Shown: positions 1-10,800, counted from the first letter of the stretch. The stretch: DNA of 64,000 nucleotides from Flavobacteriales bacterium (GCA_022361195.1 JAKSBJ010000097.1:1-64000), one strand, 5' to 3'. Program-made: numbers and translations. The notes: generated from the sequence alone by a model not told the origin.

Positions 1-585
1 AACACCTACGATGTTTTGGAAGCTGCCGGAACAAAATGGAATTTCTTAAACTTCCGTCCGGGATTGGTGGGAGGACACTGTATTGGTGTAGATCCTTACT
101 ACTTAACTCACAAAGCAAAAGAGTTAGGATATCATGCTAAAATCATCAACTCTGGTCGTTACGTAAATGACTCAATGGGATTTTATGTTGCGAAACAAAC
201 CGTAAAGAAAATGATTGCACAAGGGAAAAACCCTATGGAATCTAAGGTTTTGATTATGGGAGCAACATTTAAAGAAGATGTTAGTGATATCCGTAATTCT
301 AAAATCGTTGATGTAATCTCTGAATTTGAATCTTTCTCTTGTTCGGTAGATGTAGTAGATCCGCATGCTGATACAGAAGAGTTAAGAGAAGAATATGGTT
401 TTGGTTTAGCATCGGAAATTGGAAGCGATTACGATTCTATCATCGTTGCTGTAAATCATGCTGATTATGTTTCGCTAACCGAAGAGGATTTTAAAGGCAT
501 GCTCAAAGACGGAAAAGGAATTGTAGTGGATCTTAAAGGAATCTTCAAGGAGAAAATCAACGAGCTGGAATATTGGAGCTTGTAA
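1..585 (+). CDS. UDP-sugar (UDP-N-acetylhexosamine-type) dehydrogenase, 5' partial
   Basis: The frame is open from base 1, so the gene begins outside the window and only about 194 C-terminal residues are seen. The fragment opens with the catalytic block of nucleotide-sugar dehydrogenases, GLVGGHCIGVDPYYL, which contains the active-site Cys. The C-terminal NAD/UDP-binding domain follows, with the typical GATFKEDVSDIRNSK and DVVDPHAD motifs. The GGHCIGVDPYYL form is typical of the WbpA/TviB/WecC branch, which oxidises UDP-GlcNAc, UDP-GalNAc or UDP-ManNAc to uronic acids, more than of UDP-glucose dehydrogenases. The enzyme is cytoplasmic and would supply uronic-acid sugars for surface polysaccharide. 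rfbB follows on the same strand, so this is probably the end of a polysaccharide locus. The exact substrate cannot be told from the fragment. Confidence 0.9.
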   Translation, partial: NTYDVLEAAGTKWNFLNFRPGLVGGHCIGVDPYYLTHKAKELGYHAKIINSGRYVNDSMGFYVAKQTVKKMIAQGKNPMESKVLIMGATFKEDVSDIRNSKIVDVISEFESFSCSVDVVDPHADTEELREEYGFGLASEIGSDYDSIIVAVNHADYVSLTEEDFKGMLKDGKGIVVDLKGIFKEKINELEYWSL

Positions 586-724
586 ATACCACTTATTTAT
601 TGTTTTAGGGCTAACACACCCGAAATTGCAAAACACTTTCGAGAAGAAAACTGTTCGGTAGAAATATTTGCCCAAACTATTTTTCTTCCCGACAAAACTG
701 TTTACATTTATAGTAAACCCAAAA

Positions 725-1789
725 ATGTCCATTTTGCAATTCAAAAAAAATATACTCATTACCGGTGGAGCCGGATTCATTGGTTCTCACCTAGTTCGTC
801 TTTTTGTAACGAAATATCCTGATTATAAAATCATCAACCTGGATAAATTAACCTATGCAGGTAATTTGGAAAACCTTAAAGACATTGATAGTTCTGACAA
901 CTATGAATTTGTCAAAGGCGATATTCAAGACAAGGATTTTTTAGCCGACTTATTTACTAAAAAGGCAATTACCGACGTGATTCATTTAGCAGCCGAATCA
1001 CATGTAGATCGTTCGATATCGGGGCCAATGGAGTTTATTTTAACCAATATCGTGGGAACAGCGAACCTGCTTGATACCGCCAAAGGATATTGGACTGAAT
1101 TGAAAGGGCACACCTTTTACCATATTTCGACCGATGAAGTATATGGTTCATTAGGAGCTGAAGGATTTTTTCTTGAAACAACTCCTTACGACCCACGAAG
1201 TCCTTATTCAGCTTCAAAAGCAAGTTCGGACCATTTAGTAAGAGCTTATCAACACACTTATGGTATGGAGGTCAAAATCTCCAATTGTTCAAACAATTAT
1301 GGTTCACATCAGTTTCCGGAAAAGTTAATTCCGCTAATGATTAATAACATCCGGAATAAAAAGCCCCTTCCAATTTACGGAACTGGAGAAAACATCAGGG
1401 ATTGGCTGTGGGTTGAAGATCATGCCCGAGCTATTGATGTTATTTTTCACAAAGGAGAAATTGGTGAAACTTACAACATCGGTGGATGGAATGAATGGAC
1501 CAACATTGCTCTGGTGAAGCACCTCTGCTCCATTATGGACAAAAAGTTAGAACTGCCCCAGGGAGAATCCGCCGAGCTAATCACTTTTGTAAAAGACCGC
1601 GCCGGACACGATCAACGTTATGCCATTGATGCCACTAAGATCAAAAAAGAATTGGGGTGGGAACCTTCTATCCAGTTTGAAGAAGGTTTAGAAAAAACAG
1701 TTGATTGGTATTTGAACAATGAAGATTGGGTGAATGCCATAACCTCTGGTGACTACCAACAATACTACAAGAAGCATTATTCATCATAA
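725..1789 (+). CDS. rfbB: dTDP-glucose 4,6-dehydratase
   Basis: This is an extended short-chain dehydrogenase that converts dTDP-glucose to dTDP-4-keto-6-deoxyglucose, the second step of dTDP-rhamnose and other deoxysugar synthesis. The N-terminal Rossmann motif is GGAGFIGSH. TDEVYG and the catalytic YSASK (YxxxK) are present, and the length of 354 residues fits the family. I chose the ATG at 725 (MSILQFKKNILITGG): the frame reaches back to a TTG at 668, but those 19 residues are Phe-rich and not family-like. A weak Bacteroidota -7-like box (TACATTTA, 703-710) lies just upstream. The last 13 bases overlap the convergent gene on the minus strand. Other rml genes are not in the window. Confidence 0.95.
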   Translation: MSILQFKKNILITGGAGFIGSHLVRLFVTKYPDYKIINLDKLTYAGNLENLKDIDSSDNYEFVKGDIQDKDFLADLFTKKAITDVIHLAAESHVDRSISGPMEFILTNIVGTANLLDTAKGYWTELKGHTFYHISTDEVYGSLGAEGFFLETTPYDPRSPYSASKASSDHLVRAYQHTYGMEVKISNCSNNYGSHQFPEKLIPLMINNIRNKKPLPIYGTGENIRDWLWVEDHARAIDVIFHKGEIGETYNIGGWNEWTNIALVKHLCSIMDKKLELPQGESAELITFVKDRAGHDQRYAIDATKIKKELGWEPSIQFEEGLEKTVDWYLNNEDWVNAITSGDYQQYYKKHYSS

Positions 1790-2568
1790 GGGTAATTCTT
1801 CTCTAACTCTTCAGTAACAAAAGGTTTTAATCTTATCCCTTGCAATCGTTTCCCTGCTAATACCAGGATCACATAAACTCTTGGTCTTCGTTCGCGATTC
1901 AATGTAGAAGCGTCAATTTTCATCGCAATTCCAATTCGACTATACTTTCTCGAAAGCAAATCACTATTAGGGCCTTTTCGTGGTATGGTTTCAATGATTC
2001 GATCCACAAATTGTTTCTCTGTCACCGTTTCAATAGGAATTGGTTCTTCATAGCCGTCTACCACGGGATTGGTAGACGGAGGTTGTTTTCCCTGAAATAG
2101 TTTTAGCTCGGTCTTTGTGGATTTTTTTAAGTAGTAAAAAGCAGAACTCAAAGGCCAATCCAATAAATCAATCATAAATGCTCTTGCAGAAAATATATTA
2201 CAGTCTGATTGATATTCTTCCAAAGCTCTCAGAATCGTTTTTTGTTCTTTTCGCCAGGTTGATCGACGCTTAAAACGAGAACGAAAAAAGCTATTTATGC
2301 CACTAACACAAATTTGATTTAAAAGTGTATCCTGCTCAAAATTGGATCGCAGTCTTTGTTTTCGCTTTGCATTGATTCTTTTTATACTAATGGATGACAA
2401 ATAATCTTCATCCAGTCTAAAAACATCTAACCGATTAGAGGTAGCTACCAAAGAAGTATCATACCATTTAGAAGGGCAATTTTTGAGTGTTTCTTTGAAC
2501 CGTTTTGCTTGCCCCAAAACAGTTGAACTCAACAATAAAATTGATATAATAGCAATAAACCTATTCAT
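1777..2568 (-). CDS. exported protein of unknown function, partner of the LRR/ZU5-like protein
   Basis: The protein has 263 residues with a clear signal peptide (MNRFIAIISILLLSSTVLGQ, cut after about residue 19). It is otherwise rich in Arg and Lys and has no domain I can name with confidence. The C-terminal third (FVDRII..., SDLLSRKYSRIGIAMKI, PRVYVILVLAG) faintly recalls the end of CAP/SCP-type domains, but this is only a resemblance. The start overlaps the stop of the upstream LRR gene by 8 bases, so the two are translationally coupled in one operon and probably act together outside the cytoplasm. Its 3' end overlaps rfbB by 13 bases in convergent orientation. Confidence 0.8.
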   Translation of the reverse strand: MNRFIAIISILLLSSTVLGQAKRFKETLKNCPSKWYDTSLVATSNRLDVFRLDEDYLSSISIKRINAKRKQRLRSNFEQDTLLNQICVSGINSFFRSRFKRRSTWRKEQKTILRALEEYQSDCNIFSARAFMIDLLDWPLSSAFYYLKKSTKTELKLFQGKQPPSTNPVVDGYEEPIPIETVTEKQFVDRIIETIPRKGPNSDLLSRKYSRIGIAMKIDASTLNRERRPRVYVILVLAGKRLQGIRLKPFVTEELEKNYPYDE

Positions 2569-5164
2569 CCATTACAGCACTTACAAAATCTTGATTTTTA
2601 ATCGCAGAAATATCCAGTAACTTAAGCTCCATTCTGTCATCCCTTATCTTATCCCGAACGCTTTTATAAATTCCCACCATTGTAGCGGAAAGAAAAACGA
2701 CAATGGTTGATTTGGCAGCTTTATCAAAAGTGAATTTATCTTCTCCTCCCTCATAGCTTAAAACACCATTTTTATCTTCATCTATGACTACAACCTTAGT
2801 CCCTTTTCCATCTAGCGGTTCTTTGGTCTCTGCATTTACAAAGTCCCGGTTCATTTTAAAAGGCCGAAGCATTCTCCTTATCGCATCACAATTAAACAAA
2901 CCAAAACTATTAATCGTAAAAGACCTCACAATACTTCCTGCATTTGCCTGCTCATCCATAAACACTCTGTTTTCCCACATAATTCTCTGGCGATTGATCT
3001 CTGCATCCTGAGCAGTAACTTTGAGCATTTTTTCTTGCTTCACCAACATATCCTGGAGCTTGCTTTTGTTTTTTCTTCTCAATCGAATGGTTTGCTTTAA
3101 TCCTCGAGTATATCCCTTATAAAATCGTTCGTTTTCTTTCATGGCTCTTGTAGGGTTAATTTCATCCGATTTTAAAACTACCGGTAAAGCCATCTTCTCT
3201 CCTTTAAATCCGAAAGTAAGTTTAAAATTGTCATTCTCATAGTCAGGAATTAATCTCACTTTAGAGATGAAGTTGGGGCCATGAGGATCATAAACATCTC
3301 CACTCTTTACTTTCATTTGAAACAACCTCGGATCAACTCTCAAGCTCTTGTACTTATCTGCACAATACTTGCTCATCTTCTTTAGTTTTTTGAATACTTT
3401 CTTTCGATCTTTTCCTGCATAAATCAATGTTTGATTACAGAGGTAATCTGTTGAATAATCAGGATTAATCATATTGATCGCTTTTTGGTTTTTAGAAGTA
3501 GTCAATCGAGAAAAATCAGTGGTGTATCGCTGAAAACTCAACTCAAAACTTTCCTTTTTCCTATTCCATTTCACTTTAGGGATATAGCGATTAGCATAAA
3601 AATTGGTTTGTCTTTGAGCCAAAGCCTTCCAATCCTGATTCATCACTGAATCCAACTTTGCCTGATCAACTTTGAATCGCTCTGTTACCGTATCTCTACC
3701 TACTGATTGCCATTGACCACTGGCCTCATCCATTCTCCAAAGCTGCATATCACTGCTACTATTTTGAGAAGTCATGCTAACTGTAATTGACTTATCTGGA
3801 TTCATACTCAACTCATTTCCTTTATCATCTGTAGCATTTAGTGAGAACATTCCTCCGGAGGACATCATTTTAGTTTCATCATCATCCTCCACCGTCATAC
3901 TAATTCCCGATAAAAGAATATCTACTGGAGTCATATACTCAGTATATTCCAAATTCACATCTCCGTCATAAATACTTCCATCCTCTCTCACAAATGCACC
4001 TTGGGGAATAGAAAAAGTAGAATTACCAACCGAAACAACCGATTCCTTACTAGCATTAACCAATACCTCTTGTGGTTTTGGAAGCATCTTTTGAATGGGT
4101 GGAGAAATACCAACGTTTGATGCTATTATTTCTTTTTCCAGAAATTCCACCTCAGATCGCGAGGTTTTAAAAGCTGCAACGGATGATTTAACTGGAGAGG
4201 CTCTGCGCACATCCAACCATTTCAAATCTTTAGCTTCCACTAAATACTTCAAATCAATATTTCCTACATTAGCCAAAGAAACACTGTCTACCTCTAAACC
4301 AAGAAAATCAGGTGATTCACTCATATCCATATCACTAAATCGAATAAAAGAAGGTTGAATATTTTCATTAAGAATTTGCACTAAGCGAGCAGGGTTTTTG
4401 AAGGTACAATTCTCAAATTCCACTTGTCGGATTGGAGTAGATAATTGAGTTCGAGGAAATTTTTCGATGTACGAATCTCTGATTATCAACTGATCGATAT
4501 TCATATATTGAAACTGGGGAGGGATGACATTAATGCGACTTACAACAACCTTATTTAGCTGATCAAAATAACTCAATGCTAAAAGGGCTTTTTCAGAATC
4601 TAATCGAGGATTTTCGGATAAATTAATCTCTTTTAGTTCCCACCAATAGGAGATTAACCAACTTATATCTGTTAAATTATTTCCTGATAAATCTATCTTC
4701 TTTAATTGCGAAAAATTCATGAAAGAATAAGGCAATACGCTAAACCAATTCCCTGACAAGTCCAATTCCTCCAATTCCTTTTGTTTGGCGATATTTTTTC
4801 CCACTCGAATAAAATCACACTCTTTTAACCGAAGGACTTTTAGTTGAAACTGGGCAGTTTCAAAGACATTTTCAAGATCAAACATACTCAGTCCCTGATT
4901 AAAAGAAAGGTCCAGCTCTTTGAGATAGCGTAGTTCACTCAACTCCGCAGGAATGTTAAAAATTCCGTTGTTTGAAAGGTTTAGTTTTTCAAGTTGAGAA
5001 CACTCAAGAATTTCTTTTGGGAAAGTTGTTAATCCCCTTCCACTTAGGTCTATTTCTGTTATGAGATGTTCATTGTTTTGAATGTCCGATAGGCTGGTAA
5101 TTTTTAGTTTGGCAAAGGTGAGGCCGCTGAATAACATCAGCAACAGGCTGAAATAAATTTTCAT
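2561..5164 (-). CDS. exported leucine-rich-repeat protein with ZU5-like domain
   Basis: The protein has 867 residues. A signal peptide (MKIYFSLLLMLFSGLTFA) is followed by about ten leucine-rich repeats over residues 35-340 (for example LEKLNLSNN, LKELDLSFN, LEELDLSGN, LKKIDLSGN). Residues about 385-500 form a beta-rich domain (SIPQGAFVREDG, DILLSGISM, SGGMFSL, ending in a W-x-SVG strand) that resembles ZU5-type domains. A Lys-rich middle region follows, and then a C-terminal domain from about residue 745 (VRSFTINSFGLFNCD...). The ZU5-like and C-terminal domains recur in the lipoproteins at 6605-7897 and 58247-59659, so the three genes are paralogs; this one has no lipobox and carries its repeats in the same chain. 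LRRs usually bind protein or peptide ligands. The function is unknown. Confidence 0.85.
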   Translation of the reverse strand: MKIYFSLLLMLFSGLTFAKLKITSLSDIQNNEHLITEIDLSGRGLTTFPKEILECSQLEKLNLSNNGIFNIPAELSELRYLKELDLSFNQGLSMFDLENVFETAQFQLKVLRLKECDFIRVGKNIAKQKELEELDLSGNWFSVLPYSFMNFSQLKKIDLSGNNLTDISWLISYWWELKEINLSENPRLDSEKALLALSYFDQLNKVVVSRINVIPPQFQYMNIDQLIIRDSYIEKFPRTQLSTPIRQVEFENCTFKNPARLVQILNENIQPSFIRFSDMDMSESPDFLGLEVDSVSLANVGNIDLKYLVEAKDLKWLDVRRASPVKSSVAAFKTSRSEVEFLEKEIIASNVGISPPIQKMLPKPQEVLVNASKESVVSVGNSTFSIPQGAFVREDGSIYDGDVNLEYTEYMTPVDILLSGISMTVEDDDETKMMSSGGMFSLNATDDKGNELSMNPDKSITVSMTSQNSSSDMQLWRMDEASGQWQSVGRDTVTERFKVDQAKLDSVMNQDWKALAQRQTNFYANRYIPKVKWNRKKESFELSFQRYTTDFSRLTTSKNQKAINMINPDYSTDYLCNQTLIYAGKDRKKVFKKLKKMSKYCADKYKSLRVDPRLFQMKVKSGDVYDPHGPNFISKVRLIPDYENDNFKLTFGFKGEKMALPVVLKSDEINPTRAMKENERFYKGYTRGLKQTIRLRRKNKSKLQDMLVKQEKMLKVTAQDAEINRQRIMWENRVFMDEQANAGSIVRSFTINSFGLFNCDAIRRMLRPFKMNRDFVNAETKEPLDGKGTKVVVIDEDKNGVLSYEGGEDKFTFDKAAKSTIVVFLSATMVGIYKSVRDKIRDDRMELKLLDISAIKNQDFVSAVMDE

Positions 5165-5244
5165 ACGAATTAGCTTTAATTAATAACATCCTTTGATAAG
5201 CACCTAAGTAGAACAACGGTTTACTTTGGATGTTAGGCATAGAA

Positions 5245-5259
5245 AAAAGGTAACCTTTT
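5245..5259. promoter_or_regulatory. palindrome upstream of the LRR gene, possible operator
   Basis: An inverted repeat with arms AAAAGGT/ACCTTTT around one central base lies 81-95 bases upstream of the LRR gene start. Read on the minus strand it contains TACCTTTT, seven of eight matches to the Bacteroidota -7 box TAnnTTTG. It may therefore be a promoter overlapped by an operator. The rest of the 273-base gap (5165-5437) shows only a perfect 12-base palindrome, CTTGATATCAAG, at 5393-5404, beyond the end of the DUF2891 gene. Confidence 0.3.
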
Positions 5260-5437
5260 GGCATAAAGGGTGTTTTGCGATCAGTACTTGAACGTTAGTT
5301 AGGGTAAATTAGTCTAAGCTAAAGACAAATAATGATGAATACCCAACTCCGTTTTCTTGTCAAATCGCGACACAAAAACCAAGCCAAAACCACTTGATAT
5401 CAAGCAATTAAGGAGACGATAGTGTTAGAGCAATTCC

Positions 5438-6514
5438 CTAGTTCAGATTTGATCTATTCTCTAATGCATAAAGTAAAAAAGAAGCCAGCCAATGTGATCC
5501 CATGTAGTTACTTCCAACTACCTGTTCCATTGAAGCTTTAATGTGATTATCCGCCACCATTATAAGACGGTCTTTATTTTTTGGAATGCTATTCGCCAAT
5601 TGGTACAGACACCAGGCTCTTGAGAAATTAAGCCCATCTAAATGCACCAATTTACCATCGGTACGATCTAGCACTTTTCCCGATTCCAATTCAAAATCAT
5701 CCTCAAATAACTGAGGCATAAAATTCTCTCCCCATTTCTTAAATTCTTTTTTATCCAACACTTTTGACATCAACTCAGCTTCTTGTAAACAGGGAGAAAT
5801 AAAATCAAATCCCGATGGTTCCCAGTTCAAAGGACAGCCCTCATCATTCATATAAAAATCCTTTGCTCTTTCGATAATCAGACTCTCAAATTCAGTGTCC
5901 TTCACATCTCTCGCATAATCTAGAGCCAAGGACAAACCAAAAGCAGTATTGGTATGCTCACCTACCCGAATTGGATAAACCATTTTGGGCAAAAATTCCA
6001 TATAAGCATCCCTAATATGGTCAATCAAAGATTGTAAATGCACTGACCACCTGTGTTCAGCATCCAAAGGTGATTTTTTAAGCTCGGCTTGTAATTTTAA
6101 AATCCAGGCCCATCCGTAAGTTCGCTCAAAAGAACGATTGAGTGCAGGTTGAAAATACAGTAATTCCTTTTGAACATTTGGAATAGCAAATTGCTGATCA
6201 AACAAAACTTCTACTTTTTTTGCCAAATCTGAATCTGGAAATTTATTCATTGCCTTGGCCAATAACCAATGGCCGTGTACTGACGAATGCCAATCAAAAC
6301 ATCCATAAAAAATGGGATGTAAATCTTTCGGTCCTTGTAAATGCGTTGAATCCGTTAAAACTTGATTGAGTTTATTCGGATATTCTTGCTCAATACAATG
6401 AAGCGGAAGTGAAGCCAATTTTTCAGCCGTTTCAAGATTCAATTCCAGACTTTCGATTTGTCCGTATCCCCACTTTGTTAGTAGGATTAAGAGAAAAAAA
6501 GCAATTCGTTTCAT
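5438..6514 (-). CDS. exported DUF2891 family protein
   Basis: The protein has 358 residues with a signal peptide (MKRIAFFLLILLTKWGYGQ). The motif HPIFYGCFDWHSSVHGHWLL is the hallmark of DUF2891, an all-helical family with an (alpha/alpha)-barrel-like pattern. Other conserved pieces are EHTNTAFGLSLALDYARD, NWEPSGFDFISPCLQEAELM, LDGLNFSRAWCL and a C-terminal GSHWLASFLLYAL. Conserved Asp, His and Glu residues suggest an enzyme, perhaps acting on sugars, but no activity is established for the family. It is transcribed divergently from the lipoprotein gene that starts at 6605, so the 90-base gap holds both promoters. Confidence 0.85.
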   Translation of the reverse strand: MKRIAFFLLILLTKWGYGQIESLELNLETAEKLASLPLHCIEQEYPNKLNQVLTDSTHLQGPKDLHPIFYGCFDWHSSVHGHWLLAKAMNKFPDSDLAKKVEVLFDQQFAIPNVQKELLYFQPALNRSFERTYGWAWILKLQAELKKSPLDAEHRWSVHLQSLIDHIRDAYMEFLPKMVYPIRVGEHTNTAFGLSLALDYARDVKDTEFESLIIERAKDFYMNDEGCPLNWEPSGFDFISPCLQEAELMSKVLDKKEFKKWGENFMPQLFEDDFELESGKVLDRTDGKLVHLDGLNFSRAWCLYQLANSIPKNKDRLIMVADNHIKASMEQVVGSNYMGSHWLASFLLYALENRSNLN

Positions 6515-6540
6515 GTGACCAATATTACAAATAATTTACC

Positions 6541-6570
6541 TTTGAATGGACTGACTATAAGTTACTTTTC
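6541..6570 (+). promoter_or_regulatory. candidate promoter of the lipoprotein/WG-repeat operon
   Basis: TTTG at 6541-6544 is followed after 18 bases by TACTTTTC at 6563-6570, close to the Bacteroidota sigma pattern TTTG-N(18-21)-TAnnTTTG. It would give a leader of about 30 bases before the ATG at 6605. A second -7-like box, TACCTTTG (6537-6544), overlaps the -33 element but has no -33 box of its own. Confidence 0.4.
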
Positions 6571-6604
6571 AAATCTTAGTGCATTATACAATAAACGCAA
6601 AACT

Positions 6605-7897
6605 ATGAATACAAGAGCTTTACTTTATTTTTTACCCATTTTCCTCTTTGCTTGTTCATCACAACCATCTAATCAAACAACGCAAGATCAAATTACGACA
6701 CAAATCCAACCCCCTTTAGCGGGAGATTTTCATAATGACACTGTTTTTATCATTGATCCGACGATTGAAAATCATGTAGAAACTCCTAATGGAAGCTCAT
6801 TGGATATTCCGGCCAATTGTTTGGTTGATTCGGAAGGAAATTTGGTGACGGAAGAGGTAAATTTGGAGTTTTCACAATTTCATTCTGTGACCGATATTCT
6901 GGCATCCGGAATTCCAATGCACTATGATACGATTGGGCAGGTCGGAGCTTTTGAATCAGCTGGTATGTTCACCCTCAAGGCTAAAACAAAATCTCAAAAT
7001 GATGTCTACATCAAAGATGATAATACCATTGGGGTGAATTTGGCATCTGACAAGGATGAAAATTTCAATTTTTACGAATTAAATGAACAAACTGGTGACT
7101 GGACCTATGAATTTAGTAGTCCCAATCCTCGTGACAATTTCAAATACGATCCGTCAACAACACCTATTGAACCTGAACCAGCAAGTGAAGATGCCTTTGT
7201 TTTGGATCTTAACCTAGACAAATCAAGTTACTCCGAGCTGGATCAATTTTCGGGTATTATTTGGGAATATACAGGAGCCAGTGATTCCTTAGACCCTCGA
7301 AAAAACAAATGGGTTTCTAAAACCAAATGGACCGATTTTGACTTGACTCCTACTTACGAAAAAGCGTTTGAATATTACTTAACCATGTCCAGTAAAAAGA
7401 AGAAATTCACCACTCGAGTAAAAGCTGTTTTAAGTGGAGATGATTTTGATATAGCCATGGCTGATTTTAAGCAACAAAAAATTGACAATGAAAAAAAGCG
7501 AGAACAGCTTCAAAAACCATTCATTCGTTCAGTTAATATTTCGGGCTTTGGGACCTATAACTATGATTATTACCACCAAATGGAAGAACCCGCTAAAATG
7601 CTAGCCGACTTTGATTTTGGTAAACACAATAATGAACGAGAAAACTGTGTTGTATTTGTTGTTTATCCGAAGAGAGACGTTTGTGTTAATTACCCAATGG
7701 GACAATGGAAGGATTTCGCTTTAGATAAAAATGCAGACAATAAAATCATGGCTATTCTTCCAGACAACAAAGTAGCTGTTTATCGAAACGATGTTAGCAT
7801 TAGCTATGGCAAGAAAGAATTTACTTTTAAAATGGATGTTTTAGATACTCCAATTGAAGACAGAGATGAATTAGTAGATTTAGTTTATAGCCTGTAG
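6605..7897 (+). CDS. lipoprotein with ZU5-like domain, first gene of WG cassette 1
   Basis: The protein has 430 residues and a lipoprotein signal peptide with lipobox LFAC (Cys17). I chose the ATG at 6605 because it places this signal at the N-terminus; the frame stays open back to 6515. Residues about 58-165 form the ZU5-like beta domain (SLDIPANCLVDSEGNLV, TDILASGIPM, FESAGMFTLKA, ending in GDWTYE). A middle segment has paired Trp residues and a Lys-rich helix. The C-terminal domain contains IRSVNISGFGTYNYD and IMAILPDNKVAVY. The same three-part layout is seen at 58247-59659 and, after LRRs, at 2561-5164. One base separates its stop from the WG-repeat gene, so the two are surely cotranscribed. 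It is probably anchored to a membrane from the periplasm or cell surface; its function is unknown. Confidence 0.85.
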   Translation: MNTRALLYFLPIFLFACSSQPSNQTTQDQITTQIQPPLAGDFHNDTVFIIDPTIENHVETPNGSSLDIPANCLVDSEGNLVTEEVNLEFSQFHSVTDILASGIPMHYDTIGQVGAFESAGMFTLKAKTKSQNDVYIKDDNTIGVNLASDKDENFNFYELNEQTGDWTYEFSSPNPRDNFKYDPSTTPIEPEPASEDAFVLDLNLDKSSYSELDQFSGIIWEYTGASDSLDPRKNKWVSKTKWTDFDLTPTYEKAFEYYLTMSSKKKKFTTRVKAVLSGDDFDIAMADFKQQKIDNEKKREQLQKPFIRSVNISGFGTYNYDYYHQMEEPAKMLADFDFGKHNNERENCVVFVVYPKRDVCVNYPMGQWKDFALDKNADNKIMAILPDNKVAVYRNDVSISYGKKEFTFKMDVLDTPIEDRDELVDLVYSL

Positions 7898-7898
7898 A

Positions 7899-10800
7899 AT
7901 GCGCTATTTATTGATTCTAATAGCATTACTGTGTCTTGTTACTTCCTCCTTTGGTCAAGAGAAACTACTTCCCGTTGCTAAAAACAATAAATGGGGACTG
8001 GTTACCAAAAATGGAGAAACCGTTCTGCCGACCATTTATGATTTCATAGAATATGATTACCTGGGAAAAAAGTTCATCTACCATTTAAATGACAAAAAGG
8101 GAATTATACTTGCCAATGGTAAAATCTTAAGTGACGCCATTTACGATGACATTCAATTTCATGATTCAAGTTGGGCCAGTTATAAACTAAATGGTCTTTG
8201 GAATGTCTACGAAAATGAAAAAGAGTGGCTGAGTAACGATTATCTCTCAGTAGAACATCATTATCCCGATCATTTTTTTCTAAAAAAAGAGGAAGGTTAT
8301 AGCATCTTTCATAAAAAGCTTAAAAAACATCTCACTGCTACTTATTCTGAGCTCAATGTTCAAGAGAATGTCATTATTGGCAAAACAGCCAACGGAACTT
8401 ACGATCTCATTTCTACCAAAGACTTAAGTCTTCTTGAAAGTGAACTAAACTCTATCAATATTAAATCAAACTTCTTAATCTGTTCCAAAAATGAACGGCA
8501 ATTTTTATTTGAAGCTGTTAAACATGATAAACTAATCAATGAGGCCATCTCCATCCAATTCGTCAATTCAAACATCTTTTACGTTCAATACCCCAATGAA
8601 GCAGGCTATTATATTTTATCTCAAAATGCTCATTTCGTTGCCCCTGAATTTGAACGAATTTCAAAATTGGATTTCCCTTATCTCTTTTTCATCCAAGGAG
8701 GCAAACAAGGTGTATGGCATTTAAGGAAATCGGAGCAACTGCTTCCACCTGAATATGAAGGAATCAATTTATCTGATGGAAATTTTTATCTCTACAACCA
8801 GGGGAATTATGGAATTGCAGCTTTGGATGGAAAAGTAAAAATTGAAACTAAATATGCTTCAATTGATGCTTACAATAGTTTTTTTGTCGTCTTACAAAAT
8901 GGGAAATATGGTCTCTTGTCTTCTTCGGGAAAGGAACTTGAAGGTTGTGAATATTCTGACATTAGAATCTATGACAACAAAATAAAGTGTTTCACGGATG
9001 AGACCCTCACACTTATCAATACCAGTACATCAGGACAAGTAATTGACAAAACGATTTATGACGAATACATGTCCCTCTCTTTTGATGAGCCTAAGCTTCC
9101 CCGACGAAAAAGTACCAGCGTTGATTTTGGAGGTGATTCGCCTGCTAAATCAAACAGAATAGCTCAAAGCCTTGGCTGGTTTAGACCTGATTTGGAGAAG
9201 AAAGTTAAAGACTCCATAAAAATTGTAAAGGGGAATTGGGGATTAAAGAATGATACCGACTCTATCCTTATTCGCCCCAAATACAAACACATTGAAGCCT
9301 CTGCTAAATATGGAATGACAAAAGCCTATTATGCTCTTAAACATCTAAATAGTTATACCATAAAAGTCAAACTAACTCCCATCAATTTTACCGAGGATAT
9401 TACAGGCTACTATGATACTCCCTTTGAACTCATTGATCACGAAAATGGAAAAAAGTTAAACCAGAAGAGATTTCATGCGATTGATTTTAATGATTTTCGC
9501 AATTACAGTCTTGCCAGAGGCATGACCAAAACTCCTTGTCTGGTAGATAAAACAGGCGAAATTATTTATGAAAACTTGAGTTATCATGGAGAATACCAAG
9601 AGGACATTTTGGTGATATGTAAAGGTGGAACACCAAAAACGACTAAACGAAAGTCAATCTATAATTTTTCTACACGCAACTTTTTGAATAGATGTGGACT
9701 CGTTGCTCTTGCGGAGTCATTAACTCCTTCAACCTATTTTTCCATTGAAAATGGATCCTGGTATTTCATTGATAAAAATGGCAAACAACTGAATGAAGAA
9801 CCGTTTCAATATGCGACACCTTTTACCAAAAATCGTTCAATTGTAAAAAAGAATGGAAAATGGGGTGTTATTGATTCCAGTATGACTGAGATTGTTCCCA
9901 TCGAATTTGGGATGATAGAACAGTTTAAAATATGGGATGGGAGGACTTACAAAACCTATTTTGAGGCAAGTAACAGCGTTCACAAAAGATATCTCTATGA
10001 TCGAATTAGTGGTTCTATTGAAGAGAAGAAAGTAAAGGAACTCAAATTCTTTTACAAAGGTAGATGGTGGATGCAAGAAGTAAAAGATGGCCCATGGGCC
10101 CTGGTCGACACCAATCTCAATCTAATAAGCGAGTTTGAATATGATTTTGTTTATCCTTTTGAAAATGACTTAGCACCCGTTGTCAAAAGAGGAAAACGAT
10201 CGCTCATTAATATGGATGGAGAAATCATGCTTCCGTTTTATAAAGCAAAGAGTATTCGGGATATTGGTTATGACAATTTTGCCATAAAACAGAGGAGCGG
10301 TGTGTTGGTGATTAAAGCCAATGGAGACACGCTTATTCAAGCTAAAAATTGTAGAGAAGTGCTAGACAATTCAGAGGACTTTATTGTTTACAAAAATCGA
10401 TCAAAACAAATTGTACTCAAAAGCAAAACTGTTCCTTTTAAGCTTCCGTCAAAGTCTACCATAATTTCCTACTCTTTAAAGGATAAGGTCCTCTTGATTA
10501 AGCGGAAGAATAAAACTCAGTTATATAGTCTGTCCAATCAAAAAGTTCTTTTAAAAAATGTAGTGGGTGCAATTGAACTTGGTGAGGCCAGCATTTTATT
10601 TGAGCAGAATAGAAAGAAAGGCCTTCTTAGTTTTGAAGGAGACACCTTAATTCCCGCCAAATATGAAGACATTTCGCCAGTTAAAAATGGCTGGACCTTT
10701 GCAAAAGAAGATCGATATTTTCACATTATTGATAAAGATGGAAAAGTGCTTGACTCTAGTGAAATAAGTAGATTCAAAATGATGGGGGACAATTACCTGG

